Source: Saccharum officinarum
Lineage: Eukaryota > Streptophyta > Magnoliopsida > Poales > Poaceae
Assembly (NCBI GenBank): GCA_020631735.1
Contig: CM036215.1
Coordinates: forward strand, 17,386,346 to 17,450,345
Reading direction: 5' to 3'
DNA: 64,000 bases
Shown here: positions 1 to 9,367 of the stretch, piece by piece
Numbering within the stretch: the stretch's first letter is position 1
How the letters are laid out: every line of letters starts with the position of its first letter
The notes under the pieces: generated by a model
What the model was told of the DNA's origin: nothing
Seen by the model: the letters and a program-made list of their open reading frames with translations, nothing else
The model's database searches: none
Translations under genes and position numbers: made by a program

Positions 1-1634
1 CCATGATGTAAACAATCAATATCATATTGCCATGGCCTACCAAGCAACAACGAACATGCCTCCATAGGAACAACATTGCAATCAGTATAATCAGAATAAG
101 AACCCATGGAGAAGTGAACACGTACCGAGCGTGTTACCTTGAGTTTGCCACCCTGGTTGAGCCATTGAATGTGGTAGGGATGTGGATGTGGACGCGTTTG
201 GAGAGACAACTTCTCCACCAGATCCGAACTTGCCAAATTGTTGCAACTACCGCCGTCAATGATGATGCGAATGGATCATTCGTGCACAACGCCTTTGGTG
301 TGGAACAAAGTGTGGCGCTGGTTCTGCTCAGGCTGTGCAACCTGTGTATTGAGGACTCGCTGCACAACAAGACTCTCATACTTGTCAGCGTCAGTGGCAG
401 CCACGTGTTCTTCTGCATGTCCTGAAATGTCAGCAGCAAGCATAGCATATATGGTTTCATCAGAATCACTAGCGAAAGAATACTCACCATCATCACGTAT
501 AATCAACGTACGCTTGTTGGGGCAGTCCCGTATCACATGCCCATAACCTTTGCAACGATGGCATTGAATGTCCTTTGTGCGGCTAGTGGAAGAGGAGGCG
601 CTCTTATTAGCTGAAAGGGGTGCTGGAGGTGGAGCTGCTACCTTGTCACGGGACATACTGCTAGGTGGGGAGGGCGCCATAGGGGCTGATGGGGTCAAAG
701 TACTGTGACCTGCAAAAGAGTTAGAATGGGTCCTTGCTCGTCGTCCTTGCACTTCACGTTCTGCTTTGCAAGCAAATGCAAACAAAGTAGTAATATCATC
801 ATAGTGCTTATAATCAAGAATATCCTGAATTTCACGGTTCAAACCACCACGGAATCGTGCCATCGCAACATCATTAGTCTCAACTAAACCACAACGAATC
901 ATGCCGATTTGCAACTCCTGATAATACTCTTCTATAGATTTGGTTCCTTGCTAAAAACGCTGCATTTTATTAAGCAAGTCTCGTGCATAATAGGAAGGAA
1001 CAAATTGGTGTCACATGACAGTTTTTAATTGCTCCAAAGTTTTGGGAATGTTATTAGGGTGTTTGCTGCGATGCTCACGCCACCAAATGGATGCAAAATC
1101 TATAAACTCACTAGTAGCAGCCCTAACTTGATATTGTGCAGGAACATCATGACAATAAAATTTCTGATCTACCGCAAGTTCCCAATCAAGATATGCACCC
1201 GGATCATATTTGCCATTAAATGAAGGAAGTGTGAACTTAATCTTAGTAAATGAGTCGTTTCGATGACGTACCACACGCTCACCACGGCGGTTGCGGTGGC
1301 GCCCTCCATGGCGGTCCTGGTCGTCAATCTCGGTATCGCCACCATAATCAAATTCCGCACGTTGATCAGCAAGTTGTTGTACCAACTCATCAAGGCGTGT
1401 AGTGAGCGTGGCAAGGCTGGTGGCGTGGGCAGTTTGTGCTTGCTGCATCTCTGTGAGCGTAGCATTTGTGGCCATTTGAGCGTCCTAAAATTGACCCACT
1501 TGCTCGTTGGCAATCCTAATCTCCTCTGCCAAGCCATCCATGTGCTCGTTCATCTTGCGATTGAAATGGTGAATGATGCCTTTAGTGCGTGGGGACTAAG
1601 GCATGGCGTCCTGATCAGCTGGCTCCCCTGTCAT
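1..1634 (-). pseudogene. CRM-like Ty3 retrotransposon gag-protease, nonsense-mutated, cut by window edge
   Basis: One continuous minus-strand frame runs from an ATG at 1634 to the window edge, with five in-frame stops at 1596-1598, 1485-1487, 1011-1013, 951-953 and 276-278. It encodes Gag: a capsid region including FTLPSFNGKYDPGAYLDWE and, past two stops, a tract around FVPSYYARDLLNKMQ. A CCHC zinc knuckle (C-HR-C-KGYG-H-VIRD-C) lies near 560-510. The aspartic protease follows around 265-40, with IIDGGSCNNLAS in place of the usual DTG/DSG core and then PHPHPYHIQWLN. From family knowledge, the DGGSCNNLAS protease and this style of knuckle fit the CRM (centromeric-type) chromovirus clade. Reverse transcriptase and integrase would lie left of position 1. 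The stops look like C-to-T or G-to-A changes, so the copy is dead. Confidence 0.8.
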
Positions 1635-2616
1635 TGTTAGTGGAAAAACAACGAACACGAAAACAAGTATGTGCCCTAAAGCCTATAGGATGTGGTGCTA
1701 ATCAAGGCACTCAAACTAAAGTTGTTATCAAACTCTTACCCGTTCTTACCAAGCTCGCAGGGGTGACTTGCAACCAGCGGTACAACCTTCCAAAGATTGA
1801 ATGGAGCGATTGCCAGAGGACACAGAGCTTGATCACTGTAGAAATTTTGTGGAGTTCTGGGAAGGCTGCACTAAATTGCAAGGGTTAGCACAATCAAACA
1901 ACAATGCAAGGTTGAATAATAGTGCTAAACACGTCGCTATGTTGCTGGAAACAAGTGTAAACATGCAAAGGCAGCAAAGGTGGTGGCGCCCTGGTGTGTT
2001 CCTGTCCAGAGAGGAAGACCAGCGCCCAAATCAAGGTGGCTCACAACAACCAGAATTCTTCTTTCCAAAACTTGACAATCTGAAATAAGGAAGAATATTG
2101 CACCAAATCCCAAAACAAGGAAGGGGGGTGGCACCCAACAGGGGAAAAGACCTGCCCCCCAAATGTAATTATGTTGCCTTGTATGGTGCGACTTTTCCTT
2201 TCCTTCTTTTTCATTTTGTTTTTAATATATTGGCACCTTGCCTTTTTTCTTTTCTTTTCTAGATACTTTCCCTTTGGCACACAAACAAAACTTGCCAGAA
2301 CCGAACCGAGGCAAACTTTCCAAAAATGTGGCAGGGGGCACAACAGGGAGGGGAAAAATGGCGAAAAGAGCGGCGTGGTGGTGGTGGACAGAAATGACGG
2401 TGAAAACAACAGCGATGATCACAAAGTGACCAGCAACTATTGACGTGAAAGCACACAAATTCAACAACACAAATTACTGAATGAAATGTGCAAGGCTCAA
2501 AAGGTGCTAGGACAAAGGAACGAACCAGAGTGTTGTTTGGGTTTTGTGGACGATAGGATGATGAACAAACTGTAAGCTAAAGGATAAACTCGATAAAACT
2601 CACCGATCAACCTAAA
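1635..2616 (-). other. Untranslated leader of the CRM-like element
   Basis: This stretch lies between the primer-binding site and the gag start on the minus strand. It contains T- and A-rich tracts around 2200-2290 and no convincing coding sequence. Its position is that of a retrotransposon leader, where packaging signals usually lie; no specific signal was recognised. Confidence 0.55.
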
Positions 2617-2628
2617 TTTTGATACCAC
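2617..2628 (-). other. Primer-binding site (initiator Met-tRNA type)
   Basis: On the minus strand the sequence TGGTATCAAAAT follows the LTR end (CTATCA) by two bases. The first eight bases match the complement of the initiator tRNA-Met 3' end (TGGTATCAGAGC); the last four do not. It fixes the inner LTR boundary and the minus-strand orientation. Confidence 0.6.
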
Positions 2629-2629
2629 T

Positions 2630-3167
2630 TGATAGAGCTGGAGTGCCCGATCCTTCGGTGAGTGGAGGATAACTACGATTTGGTGGGTGTTGACCCTCGC
2701 GATCCGACTACATCGAATAAGTCTGTGGCACCTTAGCAATCGCTGAACCAACTCCCGATGGTTATTGACCTTGCTGGTGCTAGATCAACCTGATCACGAA
2801 GATCAATTTCTGCTGGCAATCGAAGAACAACCAAGAATTTGAGGTGAGCAACCCTAAATATTACTCAAAGGTGGGGTTCTGAATTACACGAAGACGAAGC
2901 TTTAGAAAGTAGCAATGGCTAACTTAAGCAAAACAAAACCCAAGCCAAAGAGGGGGCACATCCCATGGCTAAATAGGGGGAGGAGGGAGGAAGGAGGACG
3001 CCCAGCCTGCCCACAAGGCAGGGAATGGACGCCCAAACAGCCACACACCATCTCCTTGATCCCCTTTCCTGATTTAGGTGGCGCAGTACCTTCCTGGTTA
3101 TTTCTTAACAAAACTAAAAACACATAGGTGGCGCAGCACCTAGACATTATTCTGGGCAGGTTCATCA
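2630..3167 (-). repeat. LTR of the CRM-like element
   Basis: Read on the minus strand it runs from a candidate TGATGAACC start to a CTCTATCA end just before the primer-binding site. It contains a TATA-like CCTATTTAGCC near 2975 and downstream U5-like sequence. The inner end is well supported by the primer-binding site. The outer end at 3167 is inferred from the TGAT/ATCA inverted termini and could be off by tens of bases. No second copy lies in the window, so target duplications cannot be tested. Confidence 0.5.
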
Positions 3168-3189
3168 TGAGCATAGATGGCGCATGCAC

Positions 3190-3357
3190 TTAGGAAACTT
3201 CTAGCCCTTCATTCTTCAAAATCATCACGAAGTTTAATTCATGTGCACGAGCTCGAGTGAATGGTCCTGGTGGCGCCTGTGCTGGTTTAGTTGGAGTAGC
3301 CATTCCCGTGTCAGGGTTGATGTCCTCATCAGGATGGGTCTTTTTGATAGGGCTATC
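3190..3357 (-). pseudogene. Ty3 pol C-terminal remnant upstream of the LTR
   Basis: The minus-strand frame reads VVDSPIKKTHPDEDINPDTG, then a proline/alanine-rich stretch, then GPFTRARAHELNFVMILKNEG and a TAA at 3190-3192. A GP-[FIM]-TRARA motif followed by a short tail is what I recall at the C-terminus of CRM-like polyproteins. It sits directly 5' of the LTR at 2630-3167, where an intact single element would have host DNA. This suggests a tandem LTR-internal-LTR array, a neighbouring older copy or a rearrangement. Upstream the same frame continues into a MULE-like segment. Confidence 0.45.
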
Positions 3358-3765
3358 AACCACCTATAGAGCATTAGGTGCTACAATATCACAGTACATA
3401 GTTTCTTCATCAATACCTACATGTTCATTCTATGGTTCAGGATTCCTAAGATAATCATCCTCATCTGCATCATCATTGTCTATGTTGGCATTGTCTATGT
3501 TGTCCTTAGGTTGGGTACCCACACCAAAATCCCACTTTGTGACAGGCTCATATGGATCAGAATGACCTCGATATACAACAAACATGATGACAATCTTTCT
3601 CTTCAAATGTTTATCAAACATAGCCATCAACTCTTGGTCGGTTTTTACTTCTAGGAAAGATTTTAGACCTTCATCATAATATTGAATACAAACTACTTCC
3701 AAATAAACAGGTGGGTACTTCTCTACTATTGACTCAACAAGGTCCCCATAATTTATTTTGTCTGA
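3358..3765 (-). pseudogene. MULE transposase N-terminal-like fragment
   Basis: The minus-strand frame from about 3765 includes DKINYGDLVESIVEKYPP, then VVCIQYYDEGLKSFLEVKTD, QELMAMFDKHLKRKIVIMF, DPYEPVTKW, an acidic tract (DNDDADEDDYLRNPEP), a stop, then NEHVGIDEETMY and a second stop near 3363-3365. Grass Mutator-like transposases, as I recall, have an N-terminal region of this kind (EVKTDQELMAMF, EPVTEW, acidic linker, LRNPEPENEHVGVDEE). No catalytic domain is present, so this is an isolated fragment. It runs in the same frame into the retroelement remnant at 3190-3357. Confidence 0.45.
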
Positions 3766-4905
3766 ATCACAACCATGTCAAAGCTAAAACATTTCATATC
3801 TTGTCTACACTTCTTACGGTTGTCCAACAATTTAATTTTCAGCTTGAAACTAGAATTAGGATCCATACTGTTATTCAAAATCAAAATAGCGTTTCAGGAC
3901 TTGGTAAACTTGTAACTACTGCTAGGAGTACAAAAGAAATGTGGACTCACTCTTGCAGCCAGTCATCTTCGTCGGAGTCAATGCCATCTTGGTTAGAGAC
4001 GACGGTGCCCTGCTCGGGCTGGACCAGCCCATCCTCCACCTACTGCCTGCGGGAGGGGCCCGCCAGAGACACACATGCCTTGCTGCGGGATGGGCCAGCC
4101 GCGCCAAGAGGTGCCGAAGGTTCTGGCCACTGCTCGCTAGAGTTCCTGGCCACACCGACTGCCTGCAGGGGAGGCTGCCGACTGTGGAGCCGCACTGGCC
4201 ACCCTCGTCGGAGATGGCGGCCGCACCGGCATGGCCACAGCCAGGGATGCCTGGTGTCGCGTGGACTAGGCCTGGGCGGGTGCGCTCCATGAGTCGAGCA
4301 GCGGCGCCTCCACCACGGCGCCCTAGGGTTGGAGTAGCGGCGCCTCTTCCATGAGTTGGAGTGGATCCCGGTGCACCTGGATTAGGTGGATCTAGGGCAG
4401 GAGATCCTGACGAACGCCCCTAGCCGCGGCGGTGCCCTCACCCATCGGTCTCGTGTCCATAATCACATAAAACAGGTTCACCACCTTCAACCCTCGACCC
4501 GGGTTCATCGACCCCGACCCGGATTCACGGGTTTATTTTCAACCTGAAGTGTAAAAATCTGTCAGAGTAGCATACCACGTACCGCGACCCTGTACATTGA
4601 CCCCATCGACCCAAAAACTTTGTGACTATGCTCGTGTCGTGGCCCTCGCGGTCATTTTTTTATTGCGATAGCGCCCGACGCCTATCCCTCGCTCGGTGTT
4701 ATGCGGCAGCTTCTAAAACACAAAAGGGTATTTTTGTCTTTTCGTGTATCTATCAGTGGACAAGCTAACAGAGTACCCTAACAGACTTGACAAAAGGCCA
4801 TAGAAGGAATGAAAGTTCGTTTTAGGGCCATACAAGTAAGTTCAAAAAAAGGCCACACAAGAAAGAGCCATTTTTTCTAGAGCCATACAGGTAAAAAGCT
4901 CATTT
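3766..4905. other. Unassigned intergenic stretch
   Basis: The 3950-4440 part is GC-rich with overlapping open frames on both strands that show no recognised domain. The 4480-4640 part has short repeats of the type GACCCGGGTTCATCGACCC and GACCCGGATTCA. I see no gene here. Confidence 0.4.
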
Positions 4906-5099
4906 TTTATTTACCGAGGCGGACATTTTTGCCTGCCACCTAAAATCAATTTACGGAGGCGGGCGCCTTAAGGCAACCGCCTCCAAAAATCCTCTATTTT
5001 CGGAGGCAGTCATCTTAAAGCAACCGCCTCTGTAAATCCATTTCTGAAGGCGGACAGCTTATGAGGCCCGCCTCCATTAATAAGCCATGCTAGTTCCCA

Positions 5100-5575
5100 G
5101 CTTGTTTGGCCCATCTCGGCCCAATATCGGATTCCAGAGTATATATACTGCCGATTAGGGTTTCATTCTCACCCTCTCTCTCAGTCCTCACCCAACGGTG
5201 CCCTCCATCTCTCCAGTGCCCTCGCGCACTCCCTCCCTCTCTCAGCCGTCCTCCCCTATGCCTTCCTTACTCCCTCTTGCCTTCCTCACTCCCAAACGCC
5301 GGTGAGCGGTGCAGCAGCGGCCGATGAGCGGTGCAGCAATAACGACGGTGAGCACTGGAGATGCAACACAGCCGGTGGGTGCAAGAGCCAGAGCGGTGAT
5401 GGCAAGCGCAGGAGCTACAGCAGTAGCAACGAGCGCAGGAGCGGTACGTGAGATGGCGGCATGGGGCACCTCCTCCTCCAGGTAGGTTCCGCACCCCTTC
5501 TCCATCCCGACGGCGGCAGTCCTACGCCCCTTCCCCACCATGAAGCTCTTGGTGGCGGCACGTCCTCTGGTGCAT
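5100..5575 (+). other. Gene-like segment inside the CACTA element
   Basis: Between the subterminal blocks the sequence looks like a plant promoter and 5' leader: TATATATA near 5139, then GATTAGGGTTTCATTCTCACCC and a long CT-rich tract (5165-5260), followed by GC-rich sequence. CACTA elements are known to carry host gene fragments, so a transduplicated fragment is plausible. No parent gene could be named. Confidence 0.3.
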
Positions 5576-5578
5576 CAA

Positions 5579-5745
5579 GGCTCACAGATCCGGTGGATCC
5601 GGTGTTGGGGCTCACGGATCTAGCATCGGGGCTCATAGATCCGGTGGCGGGGCTTGTGGATCCAGCGTTGGGGCTCGCAAATCTAGTGGCGGGGCTCGTG
5701 GATCTAGCGTCGAGGCTCACAGATCCGGTAGCGGGGCTCCTGGCG
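5579..5745 (+). repeat. 21-bp minisatellite (about 7 units)
   Basis: Units of the form GGCTCACGGATCTAGCATCGG repeat head to tail with substitutions: GGCTCATAGATCC..., GGCTTGTGGATCC..., GGCTCGCAAATCT..., GGCTCGTGGATCT..., GGCTCACAGATCC.... The first unit has about nine extra bases. Because 21 is a multiple of three, the array stays open on both strands (a seven-residue LxDPVAG-like period on plus), producing ORFs that need not be real. Confidence 0.85.
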
Positions 5746-5989
5746 ATGCGGGCTCGCTAGCGGGCTTGAAAATGGGTTCACTGGTAGGCTTCTACCCTTT
5801 TTATTTTTTAATTCATTTTCACAGGCGGGCATGGTACAACGCCTGACTCCATTAATTGATTAACAAAGGTAGGCCATTCAACCACCTCCATTAAGTCACG
5901 ATTAACCGTTACCATTGATTAGAGGCGGTTGCAATGCCCTCCTCCATTAACCCTTTTTGCCTACCTCCATTAATATTTCTGTACTAGTG

Positions 5990-7540
5990 TGGGCTTTTCA
6001 CCTCCACCCCTCTCTGACTCCATAGCTTTTCACCCTCACTATCACCAATTCACAAGCCCTCATTTTTGTTCACCTCCACTAAAACCCCACTCCGAAGAAG
6101 CGGTATAGAGAGAGAGGCTGGTCGACGAGACTAGCAACCGGTGAAGAAGCCCTTCTCCCTCCTCATAGCCCAATTGTGACGCAACCCCTATTCAACCTTG
6201 TTTTCTTGGCCCCGGTGAACGGCGATGTTATTGCGGAAGGACCTCAACATGGTCAGTCGCCACCTCTGGCTGTCGTCTTGCCGCGCCATCGGAGCGACGC
6301 GTTCTCCTAGCCTGCTAGTGGTGAAGGAGCCCTGCCTCCCTTCTCACCACCACCACCACTACCATCAGCTGGACTCTTCTCCCCATATCAAGAACCCATC
6401 TTTTCTTGATTCAAGGATGATGGGGAGGGAGGTGATGGTAGCCGACCGCTAGTTGCCATCTTGCGGCAACATCCCACCATGGAAATCTGCCGCTCCCACC
6501 CTACCGGTGAAGGAGACCAATGATGGGCATGTGACCAGTGACAACGAGGGCTCTCCATCGGCGGGCACTCTGTCACCCACTAACGGCAGGGGCTTTGCGT
6601 TGGCTGGCACTCTGTCACCTAGCAACGATGGGGGGCCTTTGTCGATTGGACCTTCACCTGACTCCTGGCATGATCCAAGTCGCCGCCACCACACCTCAGT
6701 TGAAGCAAAAATCATCACTTTTCTTGGTGTGGGGATGCTGCTGCAGAGGAAGGTTGCTAGACTCTACTCCTGGCTGTCATCTTCCTGCCTAGTGGTGGTG
6801 GCCCCCGATGGTGGAGGCTCTCCACTGGCTGGCCTTCTGCTACCCTTCTCCAGGCCTGATCCGAGCCGCCCCCAGTAGAGGCGACCACTTCTTGCTACTA
6901 CTAGCTCACTGCCTAGTCAGGCTGACTATTGTTCAACTCTAGCGATGCCCCAACGCTGCTGCATTGGCGCTGTCAGACACGCCCCCGTGGCCGAAGGCTT
7001 CTTCCCCTCCACTGGGCTTCGAAACGCTACAATGGCTAAACTGAAGGTGTTCACTTTATTCCTTGTCTTATCATATACATCCAGCAATTGATCACTTTTA
7101 CTCTGATCTGTTCTTCTATGTTCCTTAACGTTCTCAGTAGTGCTGAGGCTTTGTTGCAATGCTCACAAAAGTTACATGCTAAGTGTTATGCATGGTTTTG
7201 ATTGTGTTTTTATATATAAATATGGTATGTCTATTATATAATGTTGTCATGTATTATGGTTGTTTCTTATATTTGTAATAATCTTGTGTTTATTGAGAAA
7301 ATTATGATATATTTTTACTTTATTCTAGATCATTATATTTAAATGGACTGATTGCTTACCTCATATGATAAATTGATTTTGACTGTTATGTGAGGCTAAC
7401 TTTACTTATTTTGTGATAGAGATAACACTAGTGTTGTAGTGTATGCTATTCTTCTTCCCTTAATTTAATCTTTTGAGTAGTTTATTTAATTATAGGTGCC
7501 GTTAAGCTGACTATTTAGTACCATCCCACCACCCCTGCAA
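5990..7540. other. Unassigned stretch right of the CACTA end
   Basis: The 6000-6950 part is GC-rich with short open frames on both strands. A plus frame of 141 codons at 6453-6878 has low-complexity SP/GTLSP repeats and no domain. From 7160 to 7500 the sequence is AT-rich and empty. I find no recognisable gene. Confidence 0.35.
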
Positions 7541-7543
7541 TCA

Positions 7544-8886
7544 AAAGTGGACTTATTGAAAGTTGGCAGGATTTGGGCTGTTTGGGATAAATCTTTGTCC
7601 AATGTTGAGCGTGCTATAGAAGAGATTGGGACACTCATCCAAAGGATTGATGCAAAGGATATGTTAGCCTCCCTAGAACTTGATTTGGAGGTTTGCAAGG
7701 GTTATTAAGACAAGGAAAAAGTGTTGAAGAAGTTCTATCATGACAAGATTCGACATGTGCTCGTGACTAGAGGTTTAGTTTCACCATAAACGCTGCCTGA
7801 TAAATAGGGAATTGAGTTGCATAAGGAAATCCATAGGATAACCTCATATTACCCCAAGTACATAACCGCACTCGAGTTGACGATGGAGCTGACATCAATG
7901 GCAGAGACACTATGGACTCGCTGCTTTGATTTCTTGAGTGAGAAGCGTTGCATGGTGATCGAGGATTGGGACAAACATCTGGGGATGTCAATAGCCACAT
8001 TTCTATTTGATCGCACGTTGTGGCGTTTGATGCATGGGTCTAATGTTTATAGAGGGGAATGTGATGCCTCCCACAAGACCATACCTGGACTTGGCAAAGG
8101 TGCTAGACCTAACAATGGTGCTGGACCTAACAATGGTGCTGACAAAGGTGCTGAGAAAGATGGAATATCTATGACTTGTTCTGCTGTTTGGAACCACACG
8201 GATCAAGTATTGTCATCCATTTTAGTTAAAAGAGTTTGGCAGTAAAACATCAAACATGACAGAGGTCATAGCTATGTGCATACTTCTAAAAGATGGAACA
8301 AGGTACGAATCATTCTTTCTAGGTTACTCAGATATCAAGCTCATGTATCGCATATTGTGTGAACTTCTGGCTATAGACCCTAATGATAGTAGTTTAACTA
8401 CAGTGCTAAATAGGTTGTTGAAGTACATGAGGAAGTACTTTGATAAGCTTTTGCCAAGATGGAAAAGCCGGGAGAAGATGTTTTTCGTTGACAGAGTCAT
8501 GAGAGAAGTAAGACGTCATAACATGTTAGCCAATGAGCAGGCTTTGGAGATTCGGTCTCTTGTTCACAAGACTACACACTTTCTAATAAAAAAATCATGT
8601 ATTTAAGTTCATTCAGAAGTCAATTGTTGTTAGTAGTTTACATAAAAAAATCAAGCCCTCTTGATCTACAATTTGAGAATGCTATTATGTGGAGGTAGAT
8701 GAGGAGTACAAGATTGATGTGCTATGGCACATCACTTCTGCATTGCGTCCTGTGAGGGTTTATATTGTGATGTTTGAATTGGAGTCAAGGGAGGATTACA
8801 ACAAAGATATCAAGTATTTATTTGGTGACTATGCTGTGAGGAGAGTTAGCAAAGAGGGTATTCTTTCTATACCATTGACCCCATGA
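7544..8886 (+). pseudogene. Broken reading frame of unknown family
   Basis: A protein-like plus frame starts around 7544 (KVDLLKVGRIWAVWDKSLSN), passes three in-frame stops before 7817, continues as HKEIHRITSYYPKYITALEL and VIEDWDKHLGMSIATFLFDR, and ends at 8245 after a glycine/asparagine-rich tract (GARPNNGAGPNNGADKGAEK). A second frame at 8256-8606 (MTEVIAMCILLKDGTRYESF ... RWKSREKMFFVDRVMREVRR) and a third at 8689-8886 (EEYKIDVLWHITSALRPVRV) look like continuations after frameshifts. Composition is natural and protein-like across roughly 430 codons, but I recognise no family. It could be a decayed host gene or part of an unfamiliar transposon. Confidence 0.4.
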
Positions 8887-9367
8887 TTTCAAATAGAAGG
8901 ACCCCCAATGAAAACCTTCTGATCTATTTTGACACAACAATACCGCAACAAGAACCCCAAAAGCTATCCTAGATCTCGGCACTAGCTTTTAGATTACTTT
9001 GGTTTAGCCAACAAAATTGAGAGGATGAATAGTGAGAGAGTGAATGAGAGAGAGGAAGGCAAATAGCTAAACGATTAGCCCAAAGGTCCCTCTCCACCTC
9101 CCCCTCTCCTTTTATAGGGGAGGTGGGAGAGGAGATTCTCTTTATGCCTCCGGTGGGGTTTGTATTTACATAAACGCTACTAGGGCTACAAATGTGCCCC
9201 TGGTGGAGTTCATATTTACATAAATGCCACTAAAACTTACAAATAGCCCCCCCAAATTATCGTGTGAGCTCTTGGCTATGTAATTGGGTCCTAAACATGC
9301 CGATGGGGATCCCTAACATATAAGTTCCATACTCCAACCAAACAGTATCTTAAAGTACTGATGAAGA
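8887..9367 (-). repeat. Possible old LTR remnant
   Basis: On the minus strand, CCTATAAAAGGAGAGGGG (near 9120-9103) looks like an LTR-type TATA box with a purine-rich downstream region. Two near-repeats of about 60 bases lie at 9140-9240 (CCGGTGGGGTTTGTATTTACA and CTGGTGGAGTTCATATTTAC). No termini or target duplications could be assigned, so this is weak. Confidence 0.25.

Larger units (their letters stand above)
4906..5989 (-). mobile_element. CACTA-type DNA transposon remnant (left terminus not found)
   Basis: The right end reads ATATTTCTGTACTAGTG, which on the minus strand is CACTAGTACAGAAATAT, a typical CACTA terminus. Inward of it, 5820-5975 carries repeated subterminal motifs such as CCTCCATTAA and GGAGGCGGTTGC-type units in both orientations. 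A matching block with GGAGGCGGGCGCC, AAGGCAACCGCCTCC and CGCCTCCATTAA lies at 4915-5095. Clusters of short direct and inverted subterminal repeats are a CACTA hallmark. No CACTA start was found at the left block, so that end is eroded or truncated. No transposase coding was recognised, making this a non-autonomous or deleted copy. Confidence 0.6.

Noticed and set aside
3711..4354. 193- and 137-codon plus frames and a minus 122-codon frame
   Set aside because: Mutually overlapping, low-complexity, GC-driven frames with no domain or splice context.
5461..5760. 99-codon plus and 101-codon minus frames with LTDPVAG or SPATGS repeats
   Set aside because: They are the translation of a 21-bp minisatellite, open because 21 is divisible by three.
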